From Alphaproteobacteria bacterium (GTDB taxonomy: Bacteria > Pseudomonadota > Alphaproteobacteria > Micavibrionales > Micavibrionaceae), in the NCBI GenBank assembly GCA_003245575.1, contig QKCR01000112.1, forward strand, positions 1 through 42,938: DNA of 42,938 nt, written 5' to 3'. The notes under the pieces are model-generated. The model was not told the DNA's origin. It searched no databases and saw only the letters and a program-made list of their open reading frames with translations. Positions 24,049 through 32,016 of this stretch are shown here, in pieces; positions within the stretch are counted from its first letter, which is position 1, and every line of letters starts with the position of its first letter. Made by a program: the position numbers and the translations under genes.

Positions 24049-24996
24049 ATGCCTGTTTCTTCTTTGATCGATCTTAAAGACCGGATTGTGACTGTTTTTG
24101 GCGGAACCGGCTTTGTCGGGGCCCAGATTGTTGCCGAATTGCTGGATGCCGGTGCGCGCGTGAAAGTTGTGACGCGCCACCCCGATTCGATTTATTTCCT
24201 ACGCCAATATGGTGCGGTCGGGCAGGTTGTGGCTGTGCCGTGTTCTTATAAGACGGCCCAAGATCTGGCTGATGCCGTTAAAGGTTCCGACATGGTTGTG
24301 AATTGTATCGGTGTTTTATTTGATAAACGTCGTGCGTCTTTTGCGCATGTGCACACTGATTACCCGCATTGGATTGCGCAGGCTTGTACCAAGTACGGCG
24401 TGTCCCGTTTTGTGCATATTTCGGCATTGTCGGTTGATAAGTCTCAATCCGAATATGCAATCAGCAAAATGTCTGGGGAAACTCTGGCAATAAAAGACTT
24501 CCCGCAAACCACTATTTTGCGCCCGAGTGTGATTTTTGGTGCGGATGATAATTTCATCAATAAATTTGCCAAGTTGGCGCAAATATTGCCTTTCCTGCCG
24601 TTGTTCGGCGGGGGTAAATCCAAGTTCCAGCCCGTTTATGTGGGGGACGTCGCGCGTGCCGTTGTGCAGGCGTTGCGTTTGCCGCATGTCCAAGGACAGG
24701 TTTATGAATTGGGAGGGCCTGAGGTGCTTGACTTCAAACAGATTTACGCGAAAATTTTCAAATTCTCCGGCGTAAAATGCTGCACAATTTCCGTGCCGTG
24801 GTGGATCGCACGTGTGAAGGCTTTCTTCTTGTCTGTGTTGCCGACACCTCCGATCACCAATGACCAATTGACCAGCTTGCAAACCGATAATGTTGTGCAC
24901 CAGGGGGCGTTGACTTTTGCCGATATAGGCATGCAAGCCACACCGATGGATGAAGTGTTGCCGCATTATCTGGCTCGTTATCATTATCAGAAATAA
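24049..24996 (+). CDS. NDUFA9-like NAD(P)-binding complex I-associated protein
   Basis: 315 residues, an atypical short-chain dehydrogenase/epimerase-like fold. The N-terminal VFGGTGFVGAQIV binds the nucleotide; NCIGVLFD, the ISKMSGE stretch around a YxxxK-like YAISK, and RPSVIFG/FQPVYVGDVARA are conserved in the NDUFA9 family. The mitochondrial homologue is an accessory subunit of complex I; alphaproteobacterial members are thought to help assemble or stabilise it. AGAGGAT precedes the ATG. It is directly followed (16 bases) by surA and then rsmA on the same strand. Confidence 0.88.
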   Translation: MPVSSLIDLKDRIVTVFGGTGFVGAQIVAELLDAGARVKVVTRHPDSIYFLRQYGAVGQVVAVPCSYKTAQDLADAVKGSDMVVNCIGVLFDKRRASFAHVHTDYPHWIAQACTKYGVSRFVHISALSVDKSQSEYAISKMSGETLAIKDFPQTTILRPSVIFGADDNFINKFAKLAQILPFLPLFGGGKSKFQPVYVGDVARAVVQALRLPHVQGQVYELGGPEVLDFKQIYAKIFKFSGVKCCTISVPWWIARVKAFFLSVLPTPPITNDQLTSLQTDNVVHQGALTFADIGMQATPMDEVLPHYLARYHYQK

Positions 24997-25012
24997 CCGT
25001 ATAGGAAACGTT

Positions 25013-25960
25013 ATGAGATCTTTGTTTATTGTTCCGGTTCTGGCGTTTTGTGCCGCCCTTTTTTCAGGAGTTCCTGCCCAAGCAGGGAATGAGAGCATTG
25101 TGGCTGTTGTTAATCAGGACGTTGTGACTTCGTCGGATTTGACGGCGCGTCTCGATTTGATTGCTGCGTCTACAGGGTTGCCGCCCTCCAAAGAATTGAA
25201 TGATAAATTGCGCCCTCAGGTCATGGATATGTTGATCGACGAGCAGATCAAAATGCAGGAAGCCAAGCGGTTGCGTGTTAAAGTTTCCGAGGAAGAAATC
25301 GAGCAAGGATTCCAGTCGATTGCACAACAGAATAATATTCCGCCTGATGTTTTTAAAAAGGCTTTGTCGCAACGCGGGATCAAGCTTTCCACCATGCACG
25401 ATCAGATTGAAGCTCAATTGGCATGGACCAAGATTGTTCAAAAACGTGTGCGTCCCCGCGTTGAAGTCAGTGATGCCGATATTGATTCCGAATTGGCTCA
25501 AATGGAAGAGAATGTCGGTCGCGACCAGTATCGTGTTGCCGAGATTTTCCTGCCGCACAGTAACGAAGGTGGTAATGACGGAGATGTCAGAGCTTTGGCC
25601 AGAAAACTTTCAGATCAGTTGCAACAACAACCTGATGCTTTCCCGAAAGTTGCCCGTCAATTCTCTCAAAGTGCAGGAGCAGAGCAGGGCGGCATGATCG
25701 GATGGGTCTTCGGTAGCCAGATGGCAGAGGAAGTCGAGAAGGTTTTGCCAACTTTGACAAAGGGACAGGTTTCTCAACCTGTCGAGACGGCGGCAGGATA
25801 CTATATTCTGTACTTGCTGGATAAGCGCCAGATTTCCCAAGAAACGATGCCAAGTCGCGAAGACGTTATGCAACGGATCGGGACACAACGTCTGGATCGC
25901 GCGCAACGTCGTTATCTGATGGATTTGTATTCAGCATCCTTTATCGAGCGAAGAATATAA
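25013..25960 (+). CDS. surA: SurA-type periplasmic peptidyl-prolyl isomerase/chaperone
   Basis: 315 residues. A signal peptide (residues 1-24, ending in PAQA) leads to ESIVAVVNQDVVTSSDL, the SurA N-terminal chaperone motif, and then a single parvulin (rotamase) domain from about residue 165 (YRVAEIFLPHS, GGMIGWVFG, GYYILYLLD). E. coli SurA has two parvulin domains and ~430 residues; the one-domain form is common in alphaproteobacteria. It escorts outer-membrane proteins through the periplasm. The start is the ATG at 25013 with TAGGAAAC before it; a longer frame from 24950 overlaps the upstream gene and lacks a signal peptide. It abuts rsmA. Confidence 0.9.
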   Translation: MRSLFIVPVLAFCAALFSGVPAQAGNESIVAVVNQDVVTSSDLTARLDLIAASTGLPPSKELNDKLRPQVMDMLIDEQIKMQEAKRLRVKVSEEEIEQGFQSIAQQNNIPPDVFKKALSQRGIKLSTMHDQIEAQLAWTKIVQKRVRPRVEVSDADIDSELAQMEENVGRDQYRVAEIFLPHSNEGGNDGDVRALARKLSDQLQQQPDAFPKVARQFSQSAGAEQGGMIGWVFGSQMAEEVEKVLPTLTKGQVSQPVETAAGYYILYLLDKRQISQETMPSREDVMQRIGTQRLDRAQRRYLMDLYSASFIERRI

Positions 25961-25963
25961 TTG

Positions 25964-26794
25964 ATGGCCGATCTTCCGCCGCTTCGCGAAGTTATTCGTG
26001 CACATGGGTTGCGTGCTGAAAAAGCTTTGGGGCAAAATTTCCTGCTCGATCAAAATATTACCGACAAAATCGTGCGTCTGTCCGGAAAGGTTTCGGGCAT
26101 TCATGCCGTTGAAATCGGACCGGGGCCTGGTGGGTTGACGCGCGCTATTCTGGATTCGGAGATGGCACAGTTGGTGGCTGTTGAATTTGATCCGCGGGCT
26201 GTCGGTGCGTTACAAGACCTTGTCACAGCGTATGGTGCGGATCGGTTCCAAATTCTTGAAGCGGATGCGTTAGAAGTTTTGCCGTATGCGTTAGTTCCTG
26301 CGCCACGGGCCGTGTTGTCCAATCTTCCTTATAATATCAGTACGGTTCTGTTGTTGAAGTGGCTTGCGCATATTCGCGCAGACAAGGATGTGTACGCGTT
26401 TATGTCGCTGATGTTCCAGAAGGAGGTCGGGGATCGTATTCTGGCGCAGGTTGGGACAAAAGCGTATGGCAGATTGAGCGTGATGGCGCAGTGGCTGTGT
26501 ACGGTTCGTCGGCTGTTTGATCTGCCACCGTCTGCTTTTACACCACCGCCCAAGGTTAAATCCTCGGTTATTCACTTTGTGCCGAAGACTTTGGACGAGG
26601 CAGCTCCGAAATTCGAGACGATGGAAAAAATTCTGGCAGCAGCGTTCGGGCAACGGCGCAAGATGATCCGTGGGTCATTGTCTGATTATGCGGCAGCTAT
26701 CGAGCAGGTCGGGATTGACCCGACTCTTCGTGCAGAGGATGTTGATGTTAGCTCGTATGAAAAACTAGCAATTGTTGTAGAGAGCTTTAAATAG
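25964..26794 (+). CDS. rsmA: 16S rRNA dimethyladenosine transferase RsmA (KsgA)
   Basis: 276 residues. The motifs are complete: KALGQNFLLDQNI at the N-terminus, the SAM-binding VEIGPGPGGLTRAIL, VEFDPRAV, LEADALEV and the catalytic SNLPYNIST. The C-terminal domain with QRRKMIRGSL is typical. It dimethylates two adjacent adenosines near the 3' end of 16S rRNA during small-subunit maturation. The ATG at 25964 is preferred; a TTG directly before it would add one residue. It follows surA by three bases, as in the widespread surA-(pdxA)-rsmA order, but pdxA is missing here. Confidence 0.96.
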   Translation: MADLPPLREVIRAHGLRAEKALGQNFLLDQNITDKIVRLSGKVSGIHAVEIGPGPGGLTRAILDSEMAQLVAVEFDPRAVGALQDLVTAYGADRFQILEADALEVLPYALVPAPRAVLSNLPYNISTVLLLKWLAHIRADKDVYAFMSLMFQKEVGDRILAQVGTKAYGRLSVMAQWLCTVRRLFDLPPSAFTPPPKVKSSVIHFVPKTLDEAAPKFETMEKILAAAFGQRRKMIRGSLSDYAAAIEQVGIDPTLRAEDVDVSSYEKLAIVVESFK

Positions 26795-26802
26795 GAAATG
26801 CT

Positions 26803-27693
26803 TTAGGGCATCATACCGTCGAATGTCATGTTCTGCGCCATACCCATATCCGGCCCGCGTGGAGTTTTGATTTCCGGTAAATTGTCCAAGGCACTTGTTC
26901 CGAAATGGGATGATGCATTAACAAACTCACCTTTTAATGCCACATCGGATGTTATTCCAGATTCGACGGAAGTAATTGGGGCAGCGCATGTCATTGAGTC
27001 TGTTTTTAATGCTTCCACCATATTTTTGATTTCTGAGCCAAGTTTGGGATTTTCTTTTTCAATTGCGCCTAGGGTCTTTTCATCTACGATTCCAATCGGA
27101 AGACCTGCACGTTCTTGCACGCCGTGGATGTATTTCTCAGCTTGAACAGCGAGTTCTTGGTTTGTGTATTGTTGAGGATCTTTAATTCCCATTTCTTTTG
27201 CAACATTCATTGTTGCTTGTTCAAATTTATTGAAACAAGTGTCATTTCCTGCGGCTTTAGGCAGTGGAGATGTTGTGGCTTCAAATTTTTCATCATTGGC
27301 TGCAGGTTTGGTGCTGTCGCAGAGGATTTTTGCGTGTTTCTCGTTATATACGCGGTCTAAAATGCCTTCTTTTTTTAGCGTATCTAATGCATCTGCGGCT
27401 TGTCCGAAGCCATTCTCCCGCATAATTTTTGCTGTTTGTTCATTGTATGCCCCAGAGACTTCAAGGCCATTGTCTCGCTGCAGTTGGGCAATGCGTTCAT
27501 AAAATGCAGTGCTGGTTTTATTTCCCCATTGTCCGTCAATACCAACATCCAGAAAATTTTGTACGCCTTTTACGGAGGCAGCATCTCTGACTATATGTCC
27601 CTGTATGGTTTTTGGAGGTGTATAGGTCGCCTTAATCGGTTCAACGCTTCCTGGAGCGGTGCAGTCACAGAATTCTTGTTTTAATGCAGACAT
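26803..27693 (-). CDS. Peptidoglycan-binding-like protein, no signal peptide, function unknown
   Basis: 296 residues. Residues about 41-95 look like a divergent peptidoglycan-binding repeat (VQNFLDVGIDGQWGNKTSTA, then LQRDNGLEVSGAYNEQTA), and GLPIGIVDEKTLGAI near residue 200 may be another. No signal sequence, membrane helix or catalytic domain is visible; the C-terminus is methionine-rich (DMGMAQNMTFDGMMP). Cysteines are scattered (FCDC at the N-terminus, ILCDS, DTCFNKF, MTCAAP). The start codon directly follows the serC terminator U-run, with the only purine-rich binding site (GAGGAA) inside that hairpin. It converges on rsmA. It may be a substrate of a dedicated secretion route, but nothing proves this. 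Confidence 0.7.
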   Translation of the reverse strand: MSALKQEFCDCTAPGSVEPIKATYTPPKTIQGHIVRDAASVKGVQNFLDVGIDGQWGNKTSTAFYERIAQLQRDNGLEVSGAYNEQTAKIMRENGFGQAADALDTLKKEGILDRVYNEKHAKILCDSTKPAANDEKFEATTSPLPKAAGNDTCFNKFEQATMNVAKEMGIKDPQQYTNQELAVQAEKYIHGVQERAGLPIGIVDEKTLGAIEKENPKLGSEIKNMVEALKTDSMTCAAPITSVESGITSDVALKGEFVNASSHFGTSALDNLPEIKTPRGPDMGMAQNMTFDGMMP

Positions 27694-27698
27694 AAAAA

Positions 27699-27730
27699 AA
27701 TTTCCTCAAACCATTAGACTTGAGGAAATT
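27699..27730 (-). terminator. Strong intrinsic terminator after serC that also holds the next gene's binding site
   Basis: AATTTCCTCAA (27699-27709) and TTGAGGAAATT (27720-27730) form a perfect 11-base stem with a 10-base loop; in the minus direction it runs into seven U residues and then directly the ATG at 27693. It lies 26 bases after the serC stop. The downstream arm carries GAGGAA, the only Shine-Dalgarno-like sequence for the next gene. Confidence 0.8.
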
Positions 27731-27755
27731 ATATGTAAATATGTTTAATTATATA

Positions 27756-28928
27756 TTAAGCGGCGCTGGAGTTGGTTTTTGAGGCTTTGAGCTCTCCATA
27801 AGCCCATTCAAGCCACGGGCAGAGAGCTTCCAGGTCTGATGTTTCAATGGTTGCGCCTGCCCAAATGCGGATACCTGCCGGGGCTTTGGCGTAGCCTGCA
27901 ATATCATAAGCCACGTTTTCTTTGTCGAGCATTTTGACCATATCTTTAATCATGGCTTTTTGCGTGTCATCATCAAATCCGTTGAACCATGGATCGGTGA
28001 TTTTCAGGCAAACAGATGTACGTGAACGGATGGCTTCCGTTTCAGGGAGGAAGTCGATCCAGTCGGTTTTGGCAACCCAGTTTTCGATAGCTCCCAAGTT
28101 GGCGATACAGCGTTTCTCGGTGCCTTTCCAACCGCCCATTGAGTCAACCCATTTCAAAGCATCAACACAATCTTCAACAGCCATCATGGACGGAGTATTG
28201 AGTGTTGCCCCTTTAAAGAGGTCTTCGTTCAGTTCCCCTTTTGAGGTCATGCGGAAAATTTTCGGCAACGGACGATTTGGTTTGAAGCTCGTGAGGCGGT
28301 CTACGGCACGAGGTGAGAGCACAAGCATGCCGTGGGCTGCTTCTCCCCCCAGAACTTTTTGCCAAGACCATGTCACGACATCAAGTTTTGACCAGTCCAT
28401 TTCGTAGGCGAAGACAGCAGATGTTGCATCACAGATGGTCAGGCCTTTGCGGTCGGTTTTGATCCAATCGTGGTTCGGTAGGCGAACGCCTGAGGTTGTT
28501 CCGTTCCAGACAAAGACAACATCACGGTCTGTATCGACTTGAGATAAATCAGGGATTTGACCGTAATCGACTTTGAATTGGCGGACATCTTCGATTTTAA
28601 GCTGGTTTACAACATCGGTCAGCCAGTCGCCCGAGAAACTTTCCCAAGCAAGGCAATCTACGCCGCGTTCGCCGAGAAGTGACCAGAGCGCCATTTCGAC
28701 GGCCCCTGTATCGGATGCCGGAACAATTGCGATACGGTAATCGGCGGGAATATCCAAAAGTTTGCGGTGAAGGTCTATGGCTTCTTGCAAGCGTGCTTTA
28801 CCAACAGAGGCACGGTGGGAGCGTCCCAGTAGCGCGCCTTTCAGATTTTCCCAAGACCAACCCGGACGTTTGGCGCATGGGCCTGATGAAAAATTAGGAC
28901 ATTGCGGTTTTGCGGTTGGCTTGGTCAT
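27756..28928 (-). CDS. serC: Phosphoserine aminotransferase
   Basis: 390 residues, fold-type I PLP aminotransferase of the alphaproteobacterial SerC subgroup. The N-terminus has FSSGPCAKRPGWSWE and RSHRASVGKARL, then VPASDTGAVEMALW, the WNGTTSGVR phosphate-site loop, and the PLP lysine in TWSWQKVLGGE. It converts 3-phosphohydroxypyruvate and glutamate to phosphoserine in serine synthesis (also active in the pyridoxal phosphate pathway). serA and serB are not in the window. The promoter region is the 60-base gap after folD. A strong terminator follows. Confidence 0.95.
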   Translation of the reverse strand: MTKPTAKPQCPNFSSGPCAKRPGWSWENLKGALLGRSHRASVGKARLQEAIDLHRKLLDIPADYRIAIVPASDTGAVEMALWSLLGERGVDCLAWESFSGDWLTDVVNQLKIEDVRQFKVDYGQIPDLSQVDTDRDVVFVWNGTTSGVRLPNHDWIKTDRKGLTICDATSAVFAYEMDWSKLDVVTWSWQKVLGGEAAHGMLVLSPRAVDRLTSFKPNRPLPKIFRMTSKGELNEDLFKGATLNTPSMMAVEDCVDALKWVDSMGGWKGTEKRCIANLGAIENWVAKTDWIDFLPETEAIRSRTSVCLKITDPWFNGFDDDTQKAMIKDMVKMLDKENVAYDIAGYAKAPAGIRIWAGATIETSDLEALCPWLEWAYGELKASKTNSSAA

Positions 28929-28988
28929 CGTGTCTATCCTCCGTTTGAGGAGGAGAGTTTAGCACTGTTTGTTGCGAGCGCGAATAGA

Positions 28989-29843
28989 CTATTTGGATGC
29001 TTTTAAGGTGTTAGCCATCAGGCAGGCGATTGTCATAGGGCCTACGCCGCCCGGAACGGGCGTAATGGCGCCTGCGACTTTGACGGCTTCGTCAAAATCA
29101 ACGTCCCCGCAGAGTTTTCCTGTCTCAAGGCGGTTAATCCCGACATCAATGACAACGGCACCCGGTTTGATCCAGTCGCCTTTGACCATTTTCGGACGAC
29201 CGACGGCTGCCACCAGAATATCCGCAGATCGGCAGACTTCAGCCAGATTCTGTGTTTTGGAGTGGGCGGTAGTAACTGTTGCATTGGCTGCGAGCAGGAG
29301 TTGTGCCATCGGTTTTCCGAACAAGAGTGAGCGACCGATCACAACGGCATGTTTTCCGGTCAGGTCAGGGCAGGCTTCGCGGATTAAAAGCATCGAGCCT
29401 TGAGGCGTGCAGGGGACCAGTCCGTCCAGTCCTGCAACCAATTTTCCGATATTCGGAATGGTCAGGCCATCCACATCTTTTTCAGGTGCGATGCGTTGTA
29501 TCAGATTATCCTCATCCAATCCTTTCGGGAGCGGGAGCTGCAGCAAAATTCCGTTAATGGACGAATCTGTATTGAGCGCGTCAATGACGGCGGCGATTTC
29601 TTCATTCGTGGATGTTGCAGGCAGGCGGTGTTCGATCGAGCGAATACCCGCTTTGGCACAGGCCTTTATTTTGTTGGCAACATAGACATGGCTTGCAGGG
29701 TCGTCTCCGACCAGAATAACGGCCAATCCAGGCGGTGTTGCCATGGCGGCGGTTTCAGCCGCGATTTCACCTAAAACCCGATTGGAGACTATTTTTCCGT
29801 CTATGATCTGTGCTGTTTGTTCCATGAAGAAGGTTTTAGACAT
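28989..29843 (-). CDS. folD: Methylenetetrahydrofolate dehydrogenase/cyclohydrolase
   Basis: About 284 residues. The catalytic Lys lies in [14 protein letters not shown], with [12 protein letters not shown], the DVDGL turn, [11 protein letters not shown] and the NADP-binding [16 protein letters not shown], and [15 protein letters not shown] near the C-terminus. It oxidises 5,10-methylene-THF and hydrolyses the methenyl form to 10-formyl-THF, the formyl donor that the formyltransferase-fold enzyme at 33898-34992 may use. ATG at 29843 or 29825 are both possible (the latter starts [11 protein letters not shown], as most homologues); neither has a clear binding site. A TTG at 29861 is unlikely. 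Confidence 0.95.
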   Translation of the reverse strand: MSKTFFMEQTAQIIDGKIVSNRVLGEIAAETAAMATPPGLAVILVGDDPASHVYVANKIKACAKAGIRSIEHRLPATSTNEEIAAVIDALNTDSSINGILLQLPLPKGLDEDNLIQRIAPEKDVDGLTIPNIGKLVAGLDGLVPCTPQGSMLLIREACPDLTGKHAVVIGRSLLFGKPMAQLLLAANATVTTAHSKTQNLAEVCRSADILVAAVGRPKMVKGDWIKPGAVVIDVGINRLETGKLCGDVDFDEAVKVAGAITPVPGGVGPMTIACLMANTLKASK

Positions 29844-29917
29844 TTTTTTCGTGCAATTCAATCTATCATCACAAAAAGCCCTTAAAAGTCTGAAGTCTCT
29901 GTGCTATAGAAGGGCTC

Positions 29918-30559
29918 ATGCCGATACATAGATTCCCATTTCTGCTTGAGCTTGGGTCCGGAGCCTCGGGGCGCTGGAAACTATGGGCATTATTTGCAGT
30001 TGTGTCGTTGGTTGCCGCTTTCGGAACATGGGTTTCAGGGCAATATAAAATCGGACGTCTTGATGCGCTGAAGAATCGCTACGACCAGCCTGTCGTTAAT
30101 TTTGCAAAGTCTTTGTCGGCGTCTCAAAAACATTCTCTGGAATATGATTTGCTGGAAGGATGCCGCCAAAACCAGATCGGTTCTTGGTTGCAAACGACGG
30201 ATGCGCTGTCGTTCCGTGGCCCTGTAACCGGTAACCGTATCGAAGTTAGTCTGGATGACCATAAAGCTTTTCTTGATTTGAACGGTAAAGAACTGGCGAT
30301 GTGTGTTCAAGGCGATATTGAAGATATGCAATTCGATATTGGGTCGATGGTCAATACATGGGCCGTTGTCTTGCTGTTACTGTCTTTCTGCTTGGGGGTA
30401 TGGGCGTGGGTGTGTTTTTATGCCCAGATGATCGGGGAGCAAAAGTCCCGCAATATCTATGCGGAAACCCTCCATGCCGAGGCTTTGGCGAATAATCCGA
30501 ACGAGGCAAACGATTCCTCGTCTTCCTCGTCTTCAAGTTCCAATCTGGATCCGTTTTAA
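29918..30559 (+). CDS. Two-helix membrane protein with a polyserine tail, function unknown
   Basis: 213 residues. Helix one at about residues 22-40, a ~105-residue loop (probably periplasmic, with two cysteines, GCRQNQ and MCVQGD, able to form a disulfide), and helix two at about 146-169, then a cytoplasmic tail that ends in nine serines coded by TCN codons before NLDPF. I do not recognise a family. It starts 56-75 bases from the divergent folD and converges on yggT with a four-base overlap of the ends. Confidence 0.65.
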   Translation: MPIHRFPFLLELGSGASGRWKLWALFAVVSLVAAFGTWVSGQYKIGRLDALKNRYDQPVVNFAKSLSASQKHSLEYDLLEGCRQNQIGSWLQTTDALSFRGPVTGNRIEVSLDDHKAFLDLNGKELAMCVQGDIEDMQFDIGSMVNTWAVVLLLLSFCLGVWAWVCFYAQMIGEQKSRNIYAETLHAEALANNPNEANDSSSSSSSSSNLDPF

Positions 30560-30852
30560 TAGTAATATGCGCCGCGGAAAAACAGGTGGGCAACCAAAGA
30601 GGCCAGAATTTGTAGGCCGATAATCACAATAATCGGAGAAATGTCGATGCCCCCAATGGCGGGAACATATTTTTGAACCGGCTTCATGACCGGATCTGTC
30701 AATTTGGCCATTAATTTCAGCAGATTTCTGGCTTTCGGGTTTCCGACATCCAAAACCCTGAAGACGACCAGCCAGCTGATGGCAACATTCAAAATGATGA
30801 CCCATGTATAGAATGTAATGGCCCAGATCAGTAATTGACCGATGAAAAACAT
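30556..30852 (-). CDS. YggT family membrane protein
   Basis: 98 residues with two hydrophobic blocks around the family-defining segment between them: WVIILNVAISWL, then GNPKARNLLKLMAKLTDPVMKPVQKYVP, of which the TDPVMKPVQK stretch is diagnostic. YggT proteins are small inner-membrane proteins (chloroplast relatives act in cytochrome b6f assembly and plastid division); the bacterial role is poorly defined. In alphaproteobacteria yggT is commonly near folD, as here. The stop overlaps the end of the convergent gene by four bases. Confidence 0.92.
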   Translation of the reverse strand: MFFIGQLLIWAITFYTWVIILNVAISWLVVFRVLDVGNPKARNLLKLMAKLTDPVMKPVQKYVPAIGGIDISPIIVIIGLQILASLVAHLFFRGAYYY

Positions 30853-30913
30853 GTATTTTCTCCGTTTTTACTTGGTTTCGCGTATCCTACAATTTATCTT
30901 CGGAACTGACAAT

Positions 30914-30947
30914 TTGTTAATATCAGGTCTGTAGACTAATATAGTCT
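30914..30947 (+). promoter_or_regulatory. Promoter with palindrome over the -10 region
   Basis: TTGTTA (30914-30919), a 17-base spacer and TAATAT (30937-30942). The perfect inverted repeat AGACTA-ATA-TAGTCT (30933-30947) covers the -10 box and could be an operator. It implies a transcript starting near 30949, so the coding start must lie further downstream. Confidence 0.5.
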
Positions 30948-30973
30948 TATTGTTCCGAACTTCAGGGGTGACT

Positions 30974-31648
30974 TTGTCTTTACGAGTTCTTTTTCTTTCA
31001 GCGCTTGTTTTCCTTGCTCCGACGGCGCAAGCCAGCGCAGCCGGATGGTGCACATCTGTTCAATCTCCCCAGATTCGCGTCAAAACAGACACGGATAATA
31101 TCCAGTATGATTTCTCGAAATCAGAAAAGGATCTCAATCATTTTTCGATTGATACCGTTAATCCCTACGGAGATAATGTGATTACCGATGTCGGCGGGTT
31201 GATGCAGGGGCGGATTAATGTCAATCAGCGTATGAAATACGGAACGTTGACCAATACCAAGACATCCGAGATTTGTTACTGGTACACGGAAATTACCGTT
31301 TCTCTTCATATTTCACCGACGATCTTTGTTGCGAAAGAGTTCCCGAAGGGGAGCTGTAAGCACAAGGCTATTCTTGCTCATGAGCATCAGCACGTCGTGA
31401 TTGACCGCGAGATCGTCAATAAATACGCCAAGATTATCGGTGATTCTCTTTATAGTGAGGTTTCCGCACGCGGGGTATTCGGTCCTGTTCCGTTATCCAA
31501 GAGCGCGCAATTGGAAGATCAGCTGAAGAAGCGCATGGAAAGCTTGCTGACGCAATATTCCGAAAAGATCAATGAAGAACGCCGCATCCGTCAGCAGGCA
31601 CTTGATAGTCTGAGTGAATATGAGCGCGTTAATAAAGCCTGTCAGTAG
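30974..31648 (+). CDS. Secreted HExxH metalloprotease-like protein, function unknown
   Basis: About 224 residues. A clear signal peptide (LRVLFLSALVFLAPTAQASA) is followed by a domain with ILAHEHQHVVIDREIV, a zinc-protease HExxH motif (His-Glu-His-Gln-His) inside a helix, reminiscent of DUF922-type secreted zincins, and a C-terminal coiled-coil-like region (EKINEERRIRQQALDSL). Cysteines (GWCTS, EICYW, GSCKHK, KACQ) suggest disulfides in the periplasm. No ATG is available: TTG at 30974 has AGGGG 5 bases upstream and gives an ideal signal peptide; GTG at 30968 and TTG at 30950 are alternatives, the last falling too near the predicted transcription start. Cell-wall or protein substrate unknown. 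Confidence 0.7.
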   Translation: MSLRVLFLSALVFLAPTAQASAAGWCTSVQSPQIRVKTDTDNIQYDFSKSEKDLNHFSIDTVNPYGDNVITDVGGLMQGRINVNQRMKYGTLTNTKTSEICYWYTEITVSLHISPTIFVAKEFPKGSCKHKAILAHEHQHVVIDREIVNKYAKIIGDSLYSEVSARGVFGPVPLSKSAQLEDQLKKRMESLLTQYSEKINEERRIRQQALDSLSEYERVNKACQ

Positions 31649-31663
31649 TTCTCCAGAAACACA

Positions 31664-31723
31664 AACCCGCAGCGAGGAGGAACAAGCTGCGGGTTGAATA
31701 TCAAATAGATGGTCGGTCTATTT
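31664..31723 (+). terminator. Two tandem hairpins in the 368-base gap 31649-32016
   Basis: First, AACCCGCAGC (31664-31673) pairs with GCTGCGGGTT (31686-31695), a perfect GC-rich 10-base stem with a 12-base loop, 15 bases after the stop of the HExxH gene. Second, AAATAGA (31703-31709) pairs with TCTATTT (31717-31723). Neither has a long T-run. The rest of the gap is AT-rich with a run of A near 31860 and presumably holds the ctlX promoter; I find no gene in it. Confidence 0.5.
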
Positions 31724-32016
31724 CGGTGTTTGGTGATAAGCCTTAAGTGCTGAAACATTTAAATTCTTATCTTCTTTTAATATGACAGATGATTGTGTCT
31801 AAAATTTGTGCGGCGCGCGCCATAATCGTGCCATATTTCAATATTTTTGGTGCAGTACGAAAAAAAAATAGTGTTTTTTGTGTATTTTCAACGTGTTAAT
31901 GGTCGCAAAGAGTCATGCGAATCTGCTATCCTGCGACAAAATTACCAGACAAATCAGTCATTTTTTTGAAGAAAAAGGCTGTTTTGCTCACAAAAATACA
32001 ATGACAGGGAGTTCCT

